A stretch of DNA of 9,991 bases from F23-D06 sp045600905 (GTDB lineage: Bacteria; Bacteroidota; Bacteroidia; Bacteroidales; WCHB1-69), in the NCBI GenBank assembly GCA_045600905.1, contig JAZRYT010000089.1:1-9991 (forward strand). The letters run 5' to 3'. Below are positions 1 to 5,899 of this stretch, piece after piece. Below the pieces are notes generated by a model, which saw only the letters and a list, made by a program, of their open reading frames with translations, was not told the DNA's origin and made no database searches. Both the position numbers and the translations under genes were made by a program. The first letter of the stretch is position 1. Each line of letters begins with the position of its first letter.

Positions 1-239
1 GCGTCTCCAGCAACAAGATCATCCGATTTACCATACCTTACGGCAACGATATTCTCAGAATTGTCATTAATTGCTCTGAAAAGGATGTTTTCTGCCCAAT
101 CGCCTTGCTGTTTGTTCGTAATGAACTCCGAAGATGCCTGGGTGGGCATTGAAGCCTCACCACGTGGCTCATCAAAGTCGACAAGACCCGTGTGAATGGT
201 GCTGCAAATTCGGTTTATGATGTCTTTATACTGTTCCAT
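1..239 (-). CDS. Unidentified protein, N-terminal part only (runs off left edge)
   Basis: An uninterrupted reading frame starts at ATG 239-237 and leaves the window after 79 complete codons. The start follows a purine-rich stretch (AAGGAAA about 8 nt upstream) in an otherwise AT-rich region. The first 30 residues look poorly structured. They are followed by EFITNKQQGDWAEN and then AVRYGKSDDLVAGD (about residues 39-79). The GDWAE and YGKSDDLVAG stretches remind me of the N-terminal halves of some type II restriction endonucleases, possibly AvaI/BsoBI-like. That is recollection of a pattern, not an alignment, and the catalytic region would lie outside the window. It is the last gene in the leftward run and is separated from the 73-residue gene by about 600 bases of repeats and an IS fragment. 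Real gene: fairly sure. Function: unknown. Confidence 0.6.
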   Translation of the reverse strand, partial: MEQYKDIINRICSTIHTGLVDFDEPRGEASMPTQASSEFITNKQQGDWAENILFRAINDNSENIVAVRYGKSDDLVAGD

Positions 240-347
240 ATCTATTGTTTCCTTATTTCCGCAGATTATTCTTGAATTTTGACTGTTGAAAAATGACAAG
301 CCGTTGTTAATAAATAACTTAGCAACGACTTTCATTTCTCAATAATT

Positions 348-385
348 TCACCTGTTTTTGTGCTGCGAAACCCAAAAACGGGTGA
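348..385. repeat. Inverted repeat just upstream of the IS1380 fragment
   Basis: Arms 348-360 and 373-385 (13 nt each) pair with one mismatch around a 12-nt loop; the core is CCTGTTTTTG against CAAAAACGGG. It ends directly before the GTG at 387, where similarity to IS1380 transposases begins. It may therefore be a hairpin of the left part of the insertion sequence. No clear U-tract follows on either strand, so I do not call it a terminator. Confidence 0.5.
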
Positions 386-386
386 T

Positions 387-611
387 GTGGCGGCAAAAAT
401 ACAACTTAATTTCAGAAAAATCGGAACTTTCGGCTGGATTTTTTCAACAAAAGACGCATTCCGCAAGGCGGGACTCTCCAACCTCATAGACAACACGCTG
501 GGGAACAAGGGGATAAACACGAAGTACGCCTACTCCCACATTGTGGAGAACCTCATGTCAACCCACCTCTGCGGCGGGGAGTGCATCGAGGACCGCAACC
601 TGTTGCGCAGG
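387..611 (+). pseudogene. IS1380-family transposase, N-terminal fragment
   Basis: Read on the plus strand from GTG 387, about 75 codons give a sequence typical of the beginning of Bacteroidetes IS1380 transposases. It opens with AAKIQLN, continues through KIGTFGWIFSTKDAFRKAGL and LIDNTLGNKG, and reaches KYAYSHIVENL and LCGGECIED. Family members are usually around 430-450 residues, so only the first sixth remains and no part of the DDE catalytic core is present. The frame happens to stay open to 830, but the downstream residues do not resemble the family and overlap repeat sequence. This is the only plus-strand coding trace in the window. It marks an old insertion and deletion between the left-edge gene and the 73-residue gene. 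No terminal inverted repeats or target-site duplication could be recognised. Confidence 0.75.
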
Positions 612-750
612 CCGGGGTGGTTAAATCCCGTCGCAGAAATTGTGATTGCGGCAGCACCCTTCATTACCATAAAGGACAGAAAATACAGCGCGCAACGTCT
701 CTACGGAAAACAAAATCATTCACGGCAACAACCTTGGACGTTGATGGCGC
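612..750. other. Gene-free stretch with a half-palindrome resembling a dispersed repeat
   Basis: Between the IS fragment and junction element A there is no convincing gene. Positions 688-704 read GCGCGCAACGTCTCTAC, the right half of a palindrome (GTAGAGACGTTGCGCGC...) that I remember as a dispersed repeat in Bacteroidetes genomes. The preceding 75 bases keep an open plus-strand frame by chance. Likely debris from repeats and insertion. Confidence 0.35.
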
Positions 751-803
751 TTTTGCCCAGCAAAAATAAACCGCACCTATGCCGAATAAAGGCACAGGCG
801 CGG
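751..803 (-). terminator. Junction element A: hairpin plus U-tract after the 73-residue gene
   Basis: On the minus strand, arm 803-791 (CCGCGCCTGTGCC) pairs with 783-771 (GGCATAGGTGCGG) through 11 Watson-Crick and two G-U pairs, around a 7-nt loop. TTTATTTTTG follows (770-761). This is the form of an intrinsic terminator, lying 36 nt after the stop of the gene ending at 839. The plus-strand RNA would have two A-C mismatches instead, so the minus strand is favoured. TATTTTTG also fits the Bacteroidetes -7 box, so a promoter role is possible. It belongs to a family of four related elements in this window. Confidence 0.65.
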
Positions 804-838
804 GAAAAGTGCAAGTATTGCTGTGTGTAACAAAGCAA

Positions 839-1060
839 CTAGTCTAATCTTTCATAATCAAACCACGCCTTTGTCGCATAGGCACGTTCATAATCATAGC
901 CATATCTATCCATATACATTGCTTTTATCTCTTTGGCTCCATTATAAAATGGATCTGAGCTGTGGTGGTCTAAGGTTACGATTATTTCCATTTCTGGAGT
1001 CAAGACCGTGTTGTTTGTTCTTTTGGTGGTTTTAGGAATGATTCTATAAACCTTACTCAT
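839..1060 (-). CDS. Small protein of unknown function (73 aa)
   Basis: ATG 1060-1058 to the stop at 839 encodes 73 residues. The start MSKVYRIIPKTTKR is basic. The middle (LTPEMEIIVTLDHHSSDPFYNG) suggests short beta strands. The end (KEIKAMYMDRYGYDYERAY) suggests a helix rich in tyrosine. No signal peptide, membrane segment or cysteine is visible. The layout (xVYRIIPKTT, LTPEMEI, DPFYNGAKE) reminds me of small Bacteroidetes proteins such as DUF6140, but I cannot confirm that. The gene stands alone. It is preceded by the conserved leader of junction element B, which ends 10 nt before its ATG, and is followed by terminator-like element A. That framing by regulatory sequence supports a real gene. 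Confidence 0.65.
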   Translation of the reverse strand: MSKVYRIIPKTTKRTNNTVLTPEMEIIVTLDHHSSDPFYNGAKEIKAMYMDRYGYDYERAYATKAWFDYERLD

Positions 1061-1070
1061 AATAACATCA

Positions 1071-1151
1071 CCCTATATCCGTGTCGGGCGCAACGTTTAG
1101 TTTTATCCTACTCTCTTGCCCGCTTTTCGGAACCGCGTTTTACTTCGCCCG
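1071..1151 (-). promoter_or_regulatory. Conserved leader B upstream of the 73-residue gene
   Basis: This is the downstream half of junction element B, read on the minus strand. It begins after TATTTTTG (1159-1152). It contains CCGAAAAGCG (1130-1121) and GAGTAGG, and ends with a 24-base block at 1094-1071 that is identical to 8133-8110. The block ends 10 nt before the ATG of the 73-residue gene. The copy at 8110-8214 sits in the same position before another small ORF. A transcribed 5' leader fits best; whether it has a switch or operator function is unknown. Confidence 0.5.
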
Positions 1152-1194
1152 CAAAAATAAACCACCCCTGTGCCAAAATGGGGCACAGGGGCGG
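1152..1194 (-). terminator. Junction element B hairpin: intrinsic terminator after AbiEii
   Basis: On the minus strand, arm 1194-1182 (CCGCCCCTGTGCC) pairs with 1174-1162 (GGCACAGGGGTGG) over 13 positions. Ten are continuous perfect pairs next to a 7-nt loop and one outer position is G-U. TTTATTTTTG follows. It is the best-formed copy of the family and lies about 58 nt past the AbiEii stop codon. The symmetrical TGTGCC/GGCACA core next to a possible -7 box could alternatively be an operator. The two functions are not exclusive. Confidence 0.7.
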
Positions 1195-1251
1195 AGAAAA
1201 GTGAAGGGGTTCCTTACAAAACTTAAAGAAATAATGTAGTATGAGAATGGA

Positions 1252-2079
1252 CTATACGAATTTTAGCAGGTCGGCAAGTTGCAAGAAATAGTCGTTTGAC
1301 CAGATTTCAAGTTCGTGATATTGATTACTTGAAATATAGGGTAAAACGTCTTGCTTGACATTCTCAATATTTGCAGTAGAGAGCTTGGAACGCAATTGCT
1401 CCATAAATTCTTCACGAGATACGTCTTGGTCACTGAACTCACGGATTCTGGCTTGAAGATGCTGAAAATCAAGAGGCACTTCGTTACGCACGTACCACTC
1501 GAAATCGAACCAATCGCGCCCTTTGATGCGATGTTGCCACGCGCGGTAAACGAGTGCGTGCATCTTGCCGGCAAACAAGTCCGGGAGGATGAAACAGCGG
1601 GCCATAAATGAATAGGGCTTGAGGAGCAGACGCTGTTCGGTGTTGAAAAGCAAGGGCGGGTCGGTATCAAGTTCTATCTTCACTTTAACCATCTTCTTGG
1701 TTTGGAACTTGATGTCGTATGTTTCGGTGTTTTCTTTCAAGAAAGCGGATTCAACCCGTCCAAAGGTCTTCTTTTCTTTCTTAACAATATCAATTTCAAA
1801 ACCTGCCAGGTGGAACTCTTCTCGAATCGCATCAAAATAGTTTTCAAGATGGACATCGTCCCGTTTTTCGACCAGCGAGAAATCCATATCTTCGGAAAAG
1901 CGAGGAAGTCCGTGGAACATCCGCAGACAAGTTCCGCCGTAGAATGCGGCGTGTTCGAAAAAACCGCCACGATGCAGTCCGGCCAATGCAATTTTCTGGC
2001 AGACCTCCTGCTCGGCATTGGGCGTAGAACTTCCGTCATTGGAAGTATAACCGGCTAACATTGATTCGTAGGTTGTCAT
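1252..2079 (-). CDS. abiEii: AbiEii/AbiGii-family nucleotidyltransferase toxin (type IV TA)
   Basis: This 275-residue protein is of usual AbiEii size. Its features in order are GGT at 48-50 and RFSEDMDF at 60-67, which is the nucleotidyltransferase signature G-G-T...S-x-D-x-D with D64 and D66 as likely metal ligands. KIELD follows at 134-138, probably with the third acidic residue. Then comes the family block PDLFAGKMHALVYR at 166-179 with GRDWFDFEWY at 187-196. AbiEii proteins are GTP-binding nucleotidyltransferases that arrest growth. In the AbiE abortive-infection system the AbiEi partner represses the operon. Its ATG overlaps the AbiEi stop as ATGA, the expected arrangement for a coupled antitoxin-toxin pair. 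No frameshift or lost motif is seen, so it appears intact. Family assignment is firm; exact substrate is inferred. Confidence 0.92.
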   Translation of the reverse strand: MTTYESMLAGYTSNDGSSTPNAEQEVCQKIALAGLHRGGFFEHAAFYGGTCLRMFHGLPRFSEDMDFSLVEKRDDVHLENYFDAIREEFHLAGFEIDIVKKEKKTFGRVESAFLKENTETYDIKFQTKKMVKVKIELDTDPPLLFNTEQRLLLKPYSFMARCFILPDLFAGKMHALVYRAWQHRIKGRDWFDFEWYVRNEVPLDFQHLQARIREFSDQDVSREEFMEQLRSKLSTANIENVKQDVLPYISSNQYHELEIWSNDYFLQLADLLKFV

Positions 2080-2705
2080 TGTTGTACGATTTTAATCAAA
2101 TTGTTGAATATGGCGGACTTACGGCAAAATTTTGCACACTCGTCTATAATTTCGGCATTGAGTTGGTGGAGAATGTCCATATCAATGCGCATATCCTCTT
2201 CCAAATAGGCATACAGGGCCTTGAGAGACTTGTTGGGGACAAAGTTGTCGTATATAATAGTGTCACACAGGGCCTTTTCGCGACTGGCCATCAGAAATGC
2301 AACATTATCGTTTTCAACAATTTCCACGCCAACAGCAAAATATGAGGCAGGAACTTGCATATAGCTGAAGCGGCCCAGTGGCGTGTCGAAAGTGCGGGAA
2401 CGCTTAGTGGTAACGGATGTCATCATAAAGACCTGCTCGGGAATCATTCCATAATATCGCAAAGCCCATTGAAGAGAAACGTATGACGGGCCGTAAAGGT
2501 GGTTGGCGCACAATCGCACATCGTTGTTTTTGTTGGTCAGTTCCGGATTAACCACAAACAAACCGCGTTTCAAACGTATCAGTTCGCCGTTTTTTTCCAG
2601 AGACTGTATCTTCTTTTCGGGCGAGGCAAAGTCGGTGAAACACGAGCGCAGTTCTGCTGTCGAGACAGGTATTCCTGCGAATTGGAGTAGAGGATTCTTC
2701 TGCAT
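2076..2705 (-). CDS. abiEi: AbiEi-family antitoxin / transcriptional repressor (type IV TA)
   Basis: The 209-residue product has the AbiEi plan. An N-terminal winged-helix region covers about residues 12-52: helices around STAELRSCF and PEKKIQSLEKNGEL, then the wing RLKRGLFVVNP. The C-terminal AbiEi domain carries YGPSYVSLQWALRYYGMIPE at 71-90, TSVTTKRSRTFDTPLGRFSY at 96-115 and REKALCDTIIYD at 142-153. Known AbiEi proteins bind inverted repeats in their own promoter and counteract AbiEii without forming a stable complex. The toxin gene follows with a 4-nt overlap. A candidate promoter and a 15/16-nt inverted repeat lie directly upstream (2728-2783), fitting autoregulation. There is no strong ribosome-binding site before ATG 2705, as is usual in Bacteroidetes. 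Confidence 0.9.
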   Translation of the reverse strand: MQKNPLLQFAGIPVSTAELRSCFTDFASPEKKIQSLEKNGELIRLKRGLFVVNPELTNKNNDVRLCANHLYGPSYVSLQWALRYYGMIPEQVFMMTSVTTKRSRTFDTPLGRFSYMQVPASYFAVGVEIVENDNVAFLMASREKALCDTIIYDNFVPNKSLKALYAYLEEDMRIDMDILHQLNAEIIDECAKFCRKSAIFNNLIKIVQQ

Positions 2706-2727
2706 TTTTGAATGATAATTTGCGTGG

Positions 2728-2735
2728 CAAAAATA
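2728..2735 (-). promoter_or_regulatory. Candidate -7 box of the abiE promoter
   Basis: On the minus strand 2735-2728 reads TATTTTTG, a match to the Bacteroidetes -7 element TAnnTTTG. It is about 22 nt upstream of the AbiEi ATG. No convincing TTTG -33 box is seen at about 19-21 nt spacing, only a T-rich stretch near 2755-2758, so the call rests on the -7 match and location. Confidence 0.5.
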
Positions 2736-2740
2736 CTAAA

Positions 2741-2783
2741 ATTTGCATAGAAAAGGACGAAAAAATTCTTTTTCTGTGCAAAT
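2741..2783. promoter_or_regulatory. Inverted repeat beside the abiE promoter, candidate AbiEi operator
   Basis: Arms 2741-2755 (ATTTGCATAGAAAAG) and 2768-2783 (CTTTTTCTGTGCAAAT) are reverse complements apart from one substitution and one extra base, around a 12-nt spacer. It lies just upstream of the candidate -7 box, where a repressor would block transcription. Characterised AbiEi antitoxins bind inverted repeats in this position. An alternative is a weak AT-rich terminator for the PLD operon. Confidence 0.5.
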
Positions 2784-2812
2784 ATTGGAAGAATTAAACC
2801 ATATTGACATAT

Positions 2813-2849
2813 CTCAGCAGCCATTCTCAAACGGTGACAAATTGTCACC
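2813..2849 (-). pseudogene. Fragment resembling the middle of the BRO-N gene, with palindrome
   Basis: Read on the minus strand, this stretch encodes VVTICHRLRMAAE. It aligns with residues 62-74 of the BRO-N protein at 8294-9163 (TVTNCNRLKMVAE). DNA identity is also obvious, for example ACCGTTTGARAATGG. Nothing else of the gene is recognisable around it. The fragment includes a perfect 17-nt palindrome (2833-2849, GGTGACAA-A-TTGTCACC) immediately after the PLD stop codon. It is either a remnant of a second BRO-N gene or a dispersed sequence also present in that gene. Confidence 0.5.
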
Positions 2850-2852
2850 ACA

Positions 2853-3374
2853 TCACTTCCCCGCAATCGGGTCGCCGCAGAAGGCGCGGCGCCGGCAGGT
2901 TTTGCAGTGGCTGCCCATCCACACAGCGTCGAACTGGCTCATCGCCTGCTGCACAATCACGGGGTCGTCGGTGAGGATGCCGGCCTCGAAGTTGCGGGTG
3001 TTTTCGCCCTTCATACCAATGCCCGCGCCGGTGAGGTTGGCGCTGCCGACATAGACTTCCTTGCCATCGAAGACGAACATCTTGAAGTGCACGCGCGGAC
3101 AGAGTGCCCGTTCCATCCCGTTGATGAGCGACGGATACTTGTCGAAATCCTCACGGAACGCAGGTCCCGGTTCCTTGGCGTGGATGAGCCGAATACCAAC
3201 GCCCCGGCGGACAAGCTGCGCCAACAATTTGAGGAACGGCATCTTCACACCGTTCTGCTCGATATACGCATCCTTGATATCGGCGGTGCCGATCCAAAGC
3301 GTGTGCTTCACGTCGGCGCAATGCGAGAGCACGCGGGCGTAGTGGGCGGAATTGGAGATGAGGGTGGTGGGCAT
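2853..3374 (-). CDS. Phospholipase D-like protein with a single HKD motif
   Basis: I use ATG 3374, giving 173 residues. The frame is open further up to ATG 3428, but that would overlap the upstream gene by 49 nt, whereas 3374 lies 5 nt after its stop. In this numbering the HKD motif is HFKMFVFD (H96, K98, D103). It is followed by GSANLTG (110-116) and by E130 in NFEAG. Before it are a strand LWIGTADI and a helix FLKLLAQLVRRG. The tail has a cysteine cluster CKTCRRRAFC (C157, C160, C166) that could bind metal. Single-HKD proteins such as Nuc and BfiI work as dimers cutting phosphodiester bonds, so a nuclease role is likely. Placement after two DUF262 genes suggests defence. Its DNA is much richer in GC than theirs (for example 40 of 60 bases at 2881-2940), suggesting separate origin. 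Confidence 0.85.
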   Translation of the reverse strand: MPTTLISNSAHYARVLSHCADVKHTLWIGTADIKDAYIEQNGVKMPFLKLLAQLVRRGVGIRLIHAKEPGPAFREDFDKYPSLINGMERALCPRVHFKMFVFDGKEVYVGSANLTGAGIGMKGENTRNFEAGILTDDPVIVQQAMSQFDAVWMGSHCKTCRRRAFCGDPIAGK

Positions 3375-3379
3375 AGCTG

Positions 3380-5899
3380 TTACTGTTCGGCAGGTTGCTC
3401 GCTGGTTTGGTCTGTGCATTGAGAGCACCTGTTTTCGTGTTCTTTGATTAAATCATTCAATTGTTTGATAAATTCAACAGAATCATCTATTCCTTCGGCC
3501 TTGAAACAGCAATAAATCTCCAATTCTTCCTTTTTATTTTGGTTTCTATAAGTATAGCCATTGGGATTCTTCGGATCTTGATTCATCAAATAGACATAGT
3601 TATTTTGATGCCATCTGAAAGTATGGTTGCAATAAGAAAAATCCACATCCCAGCCTTCAAAAAAACAATGGTCATTTATGTTATCCAATAGTGAAGTACA
3701 CTGAATTTTCTCTTCGTTTATAAGTGCAGACAAGATTTCATTTCTTCTAAAATTCCCCCAATCAAAAGTTATAGCATTTTGCTCATATGGTTCATAGAAA
3801 CCAAGCCTTCCATTACATCTGAATCTACCTCGGGGTCGTTTTTGGACCAAAGTCTCATATGGCAAATATTGCAGTAATTTCAATACAGGGTGCTCCTTGT
3901 TTTGTACTGGCAAAATATTTTTAATATCAACCAATATTTTATTGATAGCAGCACGCCACTCATCAGCGCACATTATCCATTTCCAAGTAGAGGCATTTGG
4001 GTTAAAAATTTGCTTATTGTATAATTGATTATCCCAATTTGCACATTGGATTACAAGAGATTTTATTAATTTGGTTTTGTATTTATCCTTCACGCCCTTT
4101 CCATCAAAATACTCCTGTGCATTCTTCCACTTCTTATCAAAATCATTCCAACTTTTCTCGTTTATCTCTCCATTTTCATCTCTGAACAAGAAACGGATGG
4201 CGCCTTTGAAGAAAGCGTAAGATTCGGCTTGAATGATGACATCTTCGGCTGGACCTTCCGAATTTTGATTTTTTATCTTTCGGATAATTTGTGCTGCTTT
4301 TTCAATTTCCTCTTTGAGTTGAGGGGGCGGATTTGTCCCTAAAACATCAGGTGATATCATAGCTTCATATAAAGTCTCATTCTTATCACGCAGCACTGCT
4401 AACATCTCGCAAAAGCTTATATAATTCTTTGCACCCGTTACATAATTTTCAGCCATATTCCATGCGAAACGCATCCAAGCATTTTTTTCTTTGTCATCTT
4501 TACCATCTGCAATCAAATACGACTGAATAACGGCAAGTTGCTTATATTCTTCAATTTTAACCTTATCGCTACCATTGAATTTCTCTCCTAAATCACAATT
4601 ATTCCTATCCCAATAGGGCTGAATCAAATACTTATCCTTAGAAAATCCCATCAATACTTTGGCCATTGCCTCAAATGCGTTATTTCGCAATGCCGGTCTG
4701 ATTTTCTCAAAATCAATATTTTGATTCTCCTTATATTCTGACAAAAGGTAATCAATCAACTCTTTAAATAATTGTTTTTTTCTGTTGCTAAAATCTTCAT
4801 CAGATTCATTTTCCTCTCTATTCAATTTGTCATATACATCTTCTGCACTATAATTTATTTTGCAATAACCCGCAGAAAAACGACAGATGAATTGAGCAAA
4901 TGCTTTGTCAATAGTATTATTCTCTTTGCTATTTTTCCAAAACCAGTTGGTCCAATCACGGTCAATATAATATTTCCATTTTTCACAAAAAGTGTTTCCA
5001 AAAATGTTTTTGTCAGACTGCATTTCATTACTGAAAGCATTATCGCAGTTTGGTTTCTTTTCGGCATCCTTCAGTGCTTCCAAAAGACCTTCGATATTGG
5101 CTTTCAAGTTCTCAAATGGGGTGAGGGGCTTGCCGCGAGAATTCATTTTCAAGTACAGATTTTCATCTAATCCGTGGGCCTGCATATCAAAAAAATAGAA
5201 CTTAATATTGGTCAAGTCAGGAAAACAATTCAAGTCAGAAAAACAATTTTTCTCTTTATACAGATTATGTATGGCATCCAACATTCGCAACATACTATCA
5301 ACAGTGGGGTCGTATTGCCAATAATCCATAAACCAATTGCAGATTTTCAGACTATATGACACGTCATCACTTTTCCCTCTATCTTTAATATCCCATTCTT
5401 TTTCTGCAATATTCTTCACGAAATCACGTGCTGCGCGACGATTATCGTAAGAGAATTTCTTGAGCAAACTTGCGCATGTCTCGCTTTCGCAATATTTTTG
5501 CGAGTCTTTTGTGTCAATGACTTTCACCTGATATAGCATAAGAAGCCAAAGTGTGGTGAGGCGTTGCTGTCCATCAACAGGGATGAACCAAACTTTATCA
5601 TCTTTTTGTTTCGTAGTTCCAAAAACGAAATCAAGACTCTTTTCTTCTTTTGAATTATCAAACAAATAGTTCAAGAAGTCATTTCTCACAAGTTTTGCCT
5701 GTCCGTGGTCGGATTCTTCGCTACGACCTTGTGCATAGTCACGCTGGATTTTAGGAACAAGCACTCCTCCACTATACTCACTCAACAAGTTGTAAATGTT
5801 GAACGATTTAACTTCCTGTGGATTGCAAACGTGGCACAAATGCTCCATTGCCCAATCTTGTCTGCATTCAATGCAGTTATACAGATAGTCGTTATTCAT
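3380..5899 (-). CDS. DUF262 (GmrS/ParB-like) protein without HNH domain, with terminal cysteine pairs
   Basis: This 839-residue protein begins with two CxxC pairs (C9, C12, C22, C25), a likely zinc site. The DUF262 core follows: VPKIQRDYAQGR (48-59), VDGQQRLTTLWLLML (108-122) and KMNSRGKPLTPFENLKANIE (251-270). DUF262 is related to ParB/DndB-type nucleotide-binding domains. In GmrSD and SspE it recognises modified DNA and uses nucleotide through the DGQQR region. The long C-terminal half has no DUF1524-type HNH motif that I can find, and I do not recognise the domain. It ends with another CxxC pair (C825, C828). The start overlaps the preceding DUF262-HNH gene by 8 nt, so the two are probably translationally coupled partners: one nuclease, one sensor or regulator. 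Base composition is strongly AT-rich. Confidence 0.88.
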   Translation of the reverse strand: MNNDYLYNCIECRQDWAMEHLCHVCNPQEVKSFNIYNLLSEYSGGVLVPKIQRDYAQGRSEESDHGQAKLVRNDFLNYLFDNSKEEKSLDFVFGTTKQKDDKVWFIPVDGQQRLTTLWLLMLYQVKVIDTKDSQKYCESETCASLLKKFSYDNRRAARDFVKNIAEKEWDIKDRGKSDDVSYSLKICNWFMDYWQYDPTVDSMLRMLDAIHNLYKEKNCFSDLNCFPDLTNIKFYFFDMQAHGLDENLYLKMNSRGKPLTPFENLKANIEGLLEALKDAEKKPNCDNAFSNEMQSDKNIFGNTFCEKWKYYIDRDWTNWFWKNSKENNTIDKAFAQFICRFSAGYCKINYSAEDVYDKLNREENESDEDFSNRKKQLFKELIDYLLSEYKENQNIDFEKIRPALRNNAFEAMAKVLMGFSKDKYLIQPYWDRNNCDLGEKFNGSDKVKIEEYKQLAVIQSYLIADGKDDKEKNAWMRFAWNMAENYVTGAKNYISFCEMLAVLRDKNETLYEAMISPDVLGTNPPPQLKEEIEKAAQIIRKIKNQNSEGPAEDVIIQAESYAFFKGAIRFLFRDENGEINEKSWNDFDKKWKNAQEYFDGKGVKDKYKTKLIKSLVIQCANWDNQLYNKQIFNPNASTWKWIMCADEWRAAINKILVDIKNILPVQNKEHPVLKLLQYLPYETLVQKRPRGRFRCNGRLGFYEPYEQNAITFDWGNFRRNEILSALINEEKIQCTSLLDNINDHCFFEGWDVDFSYCNHTFRWHQNNYVYLMNQDPKNPNGYTYRNQNKKEELEIYCCFKAEGIDDSVEFIKQLNDLIKEHENRCSQCTDQTSEQPAEQ

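Noticed and set aside
360..830. A 156-codon plus-strand ORF as one intact gene
   Set aside because: Only codons up to about 611 resemble IS1380 transposase. The rest overlaps repeats and hairpin element A and has no family character.
2579..2866. A 95-codon minus-strand ORF across the abiE promoter
   Set aside because: It overlaps the AbiEi gene in another frame. Only its first residues are meaningful, as the BRO-N-like fragment.
3375..3428. Upstream start (ATG 3428) for the PLD-like gene
   Set aside because: It would overlap the preceding gene by 49 nt. ATG 3374 gives normal operon spacing and begins just before the recognisable PLD fold.
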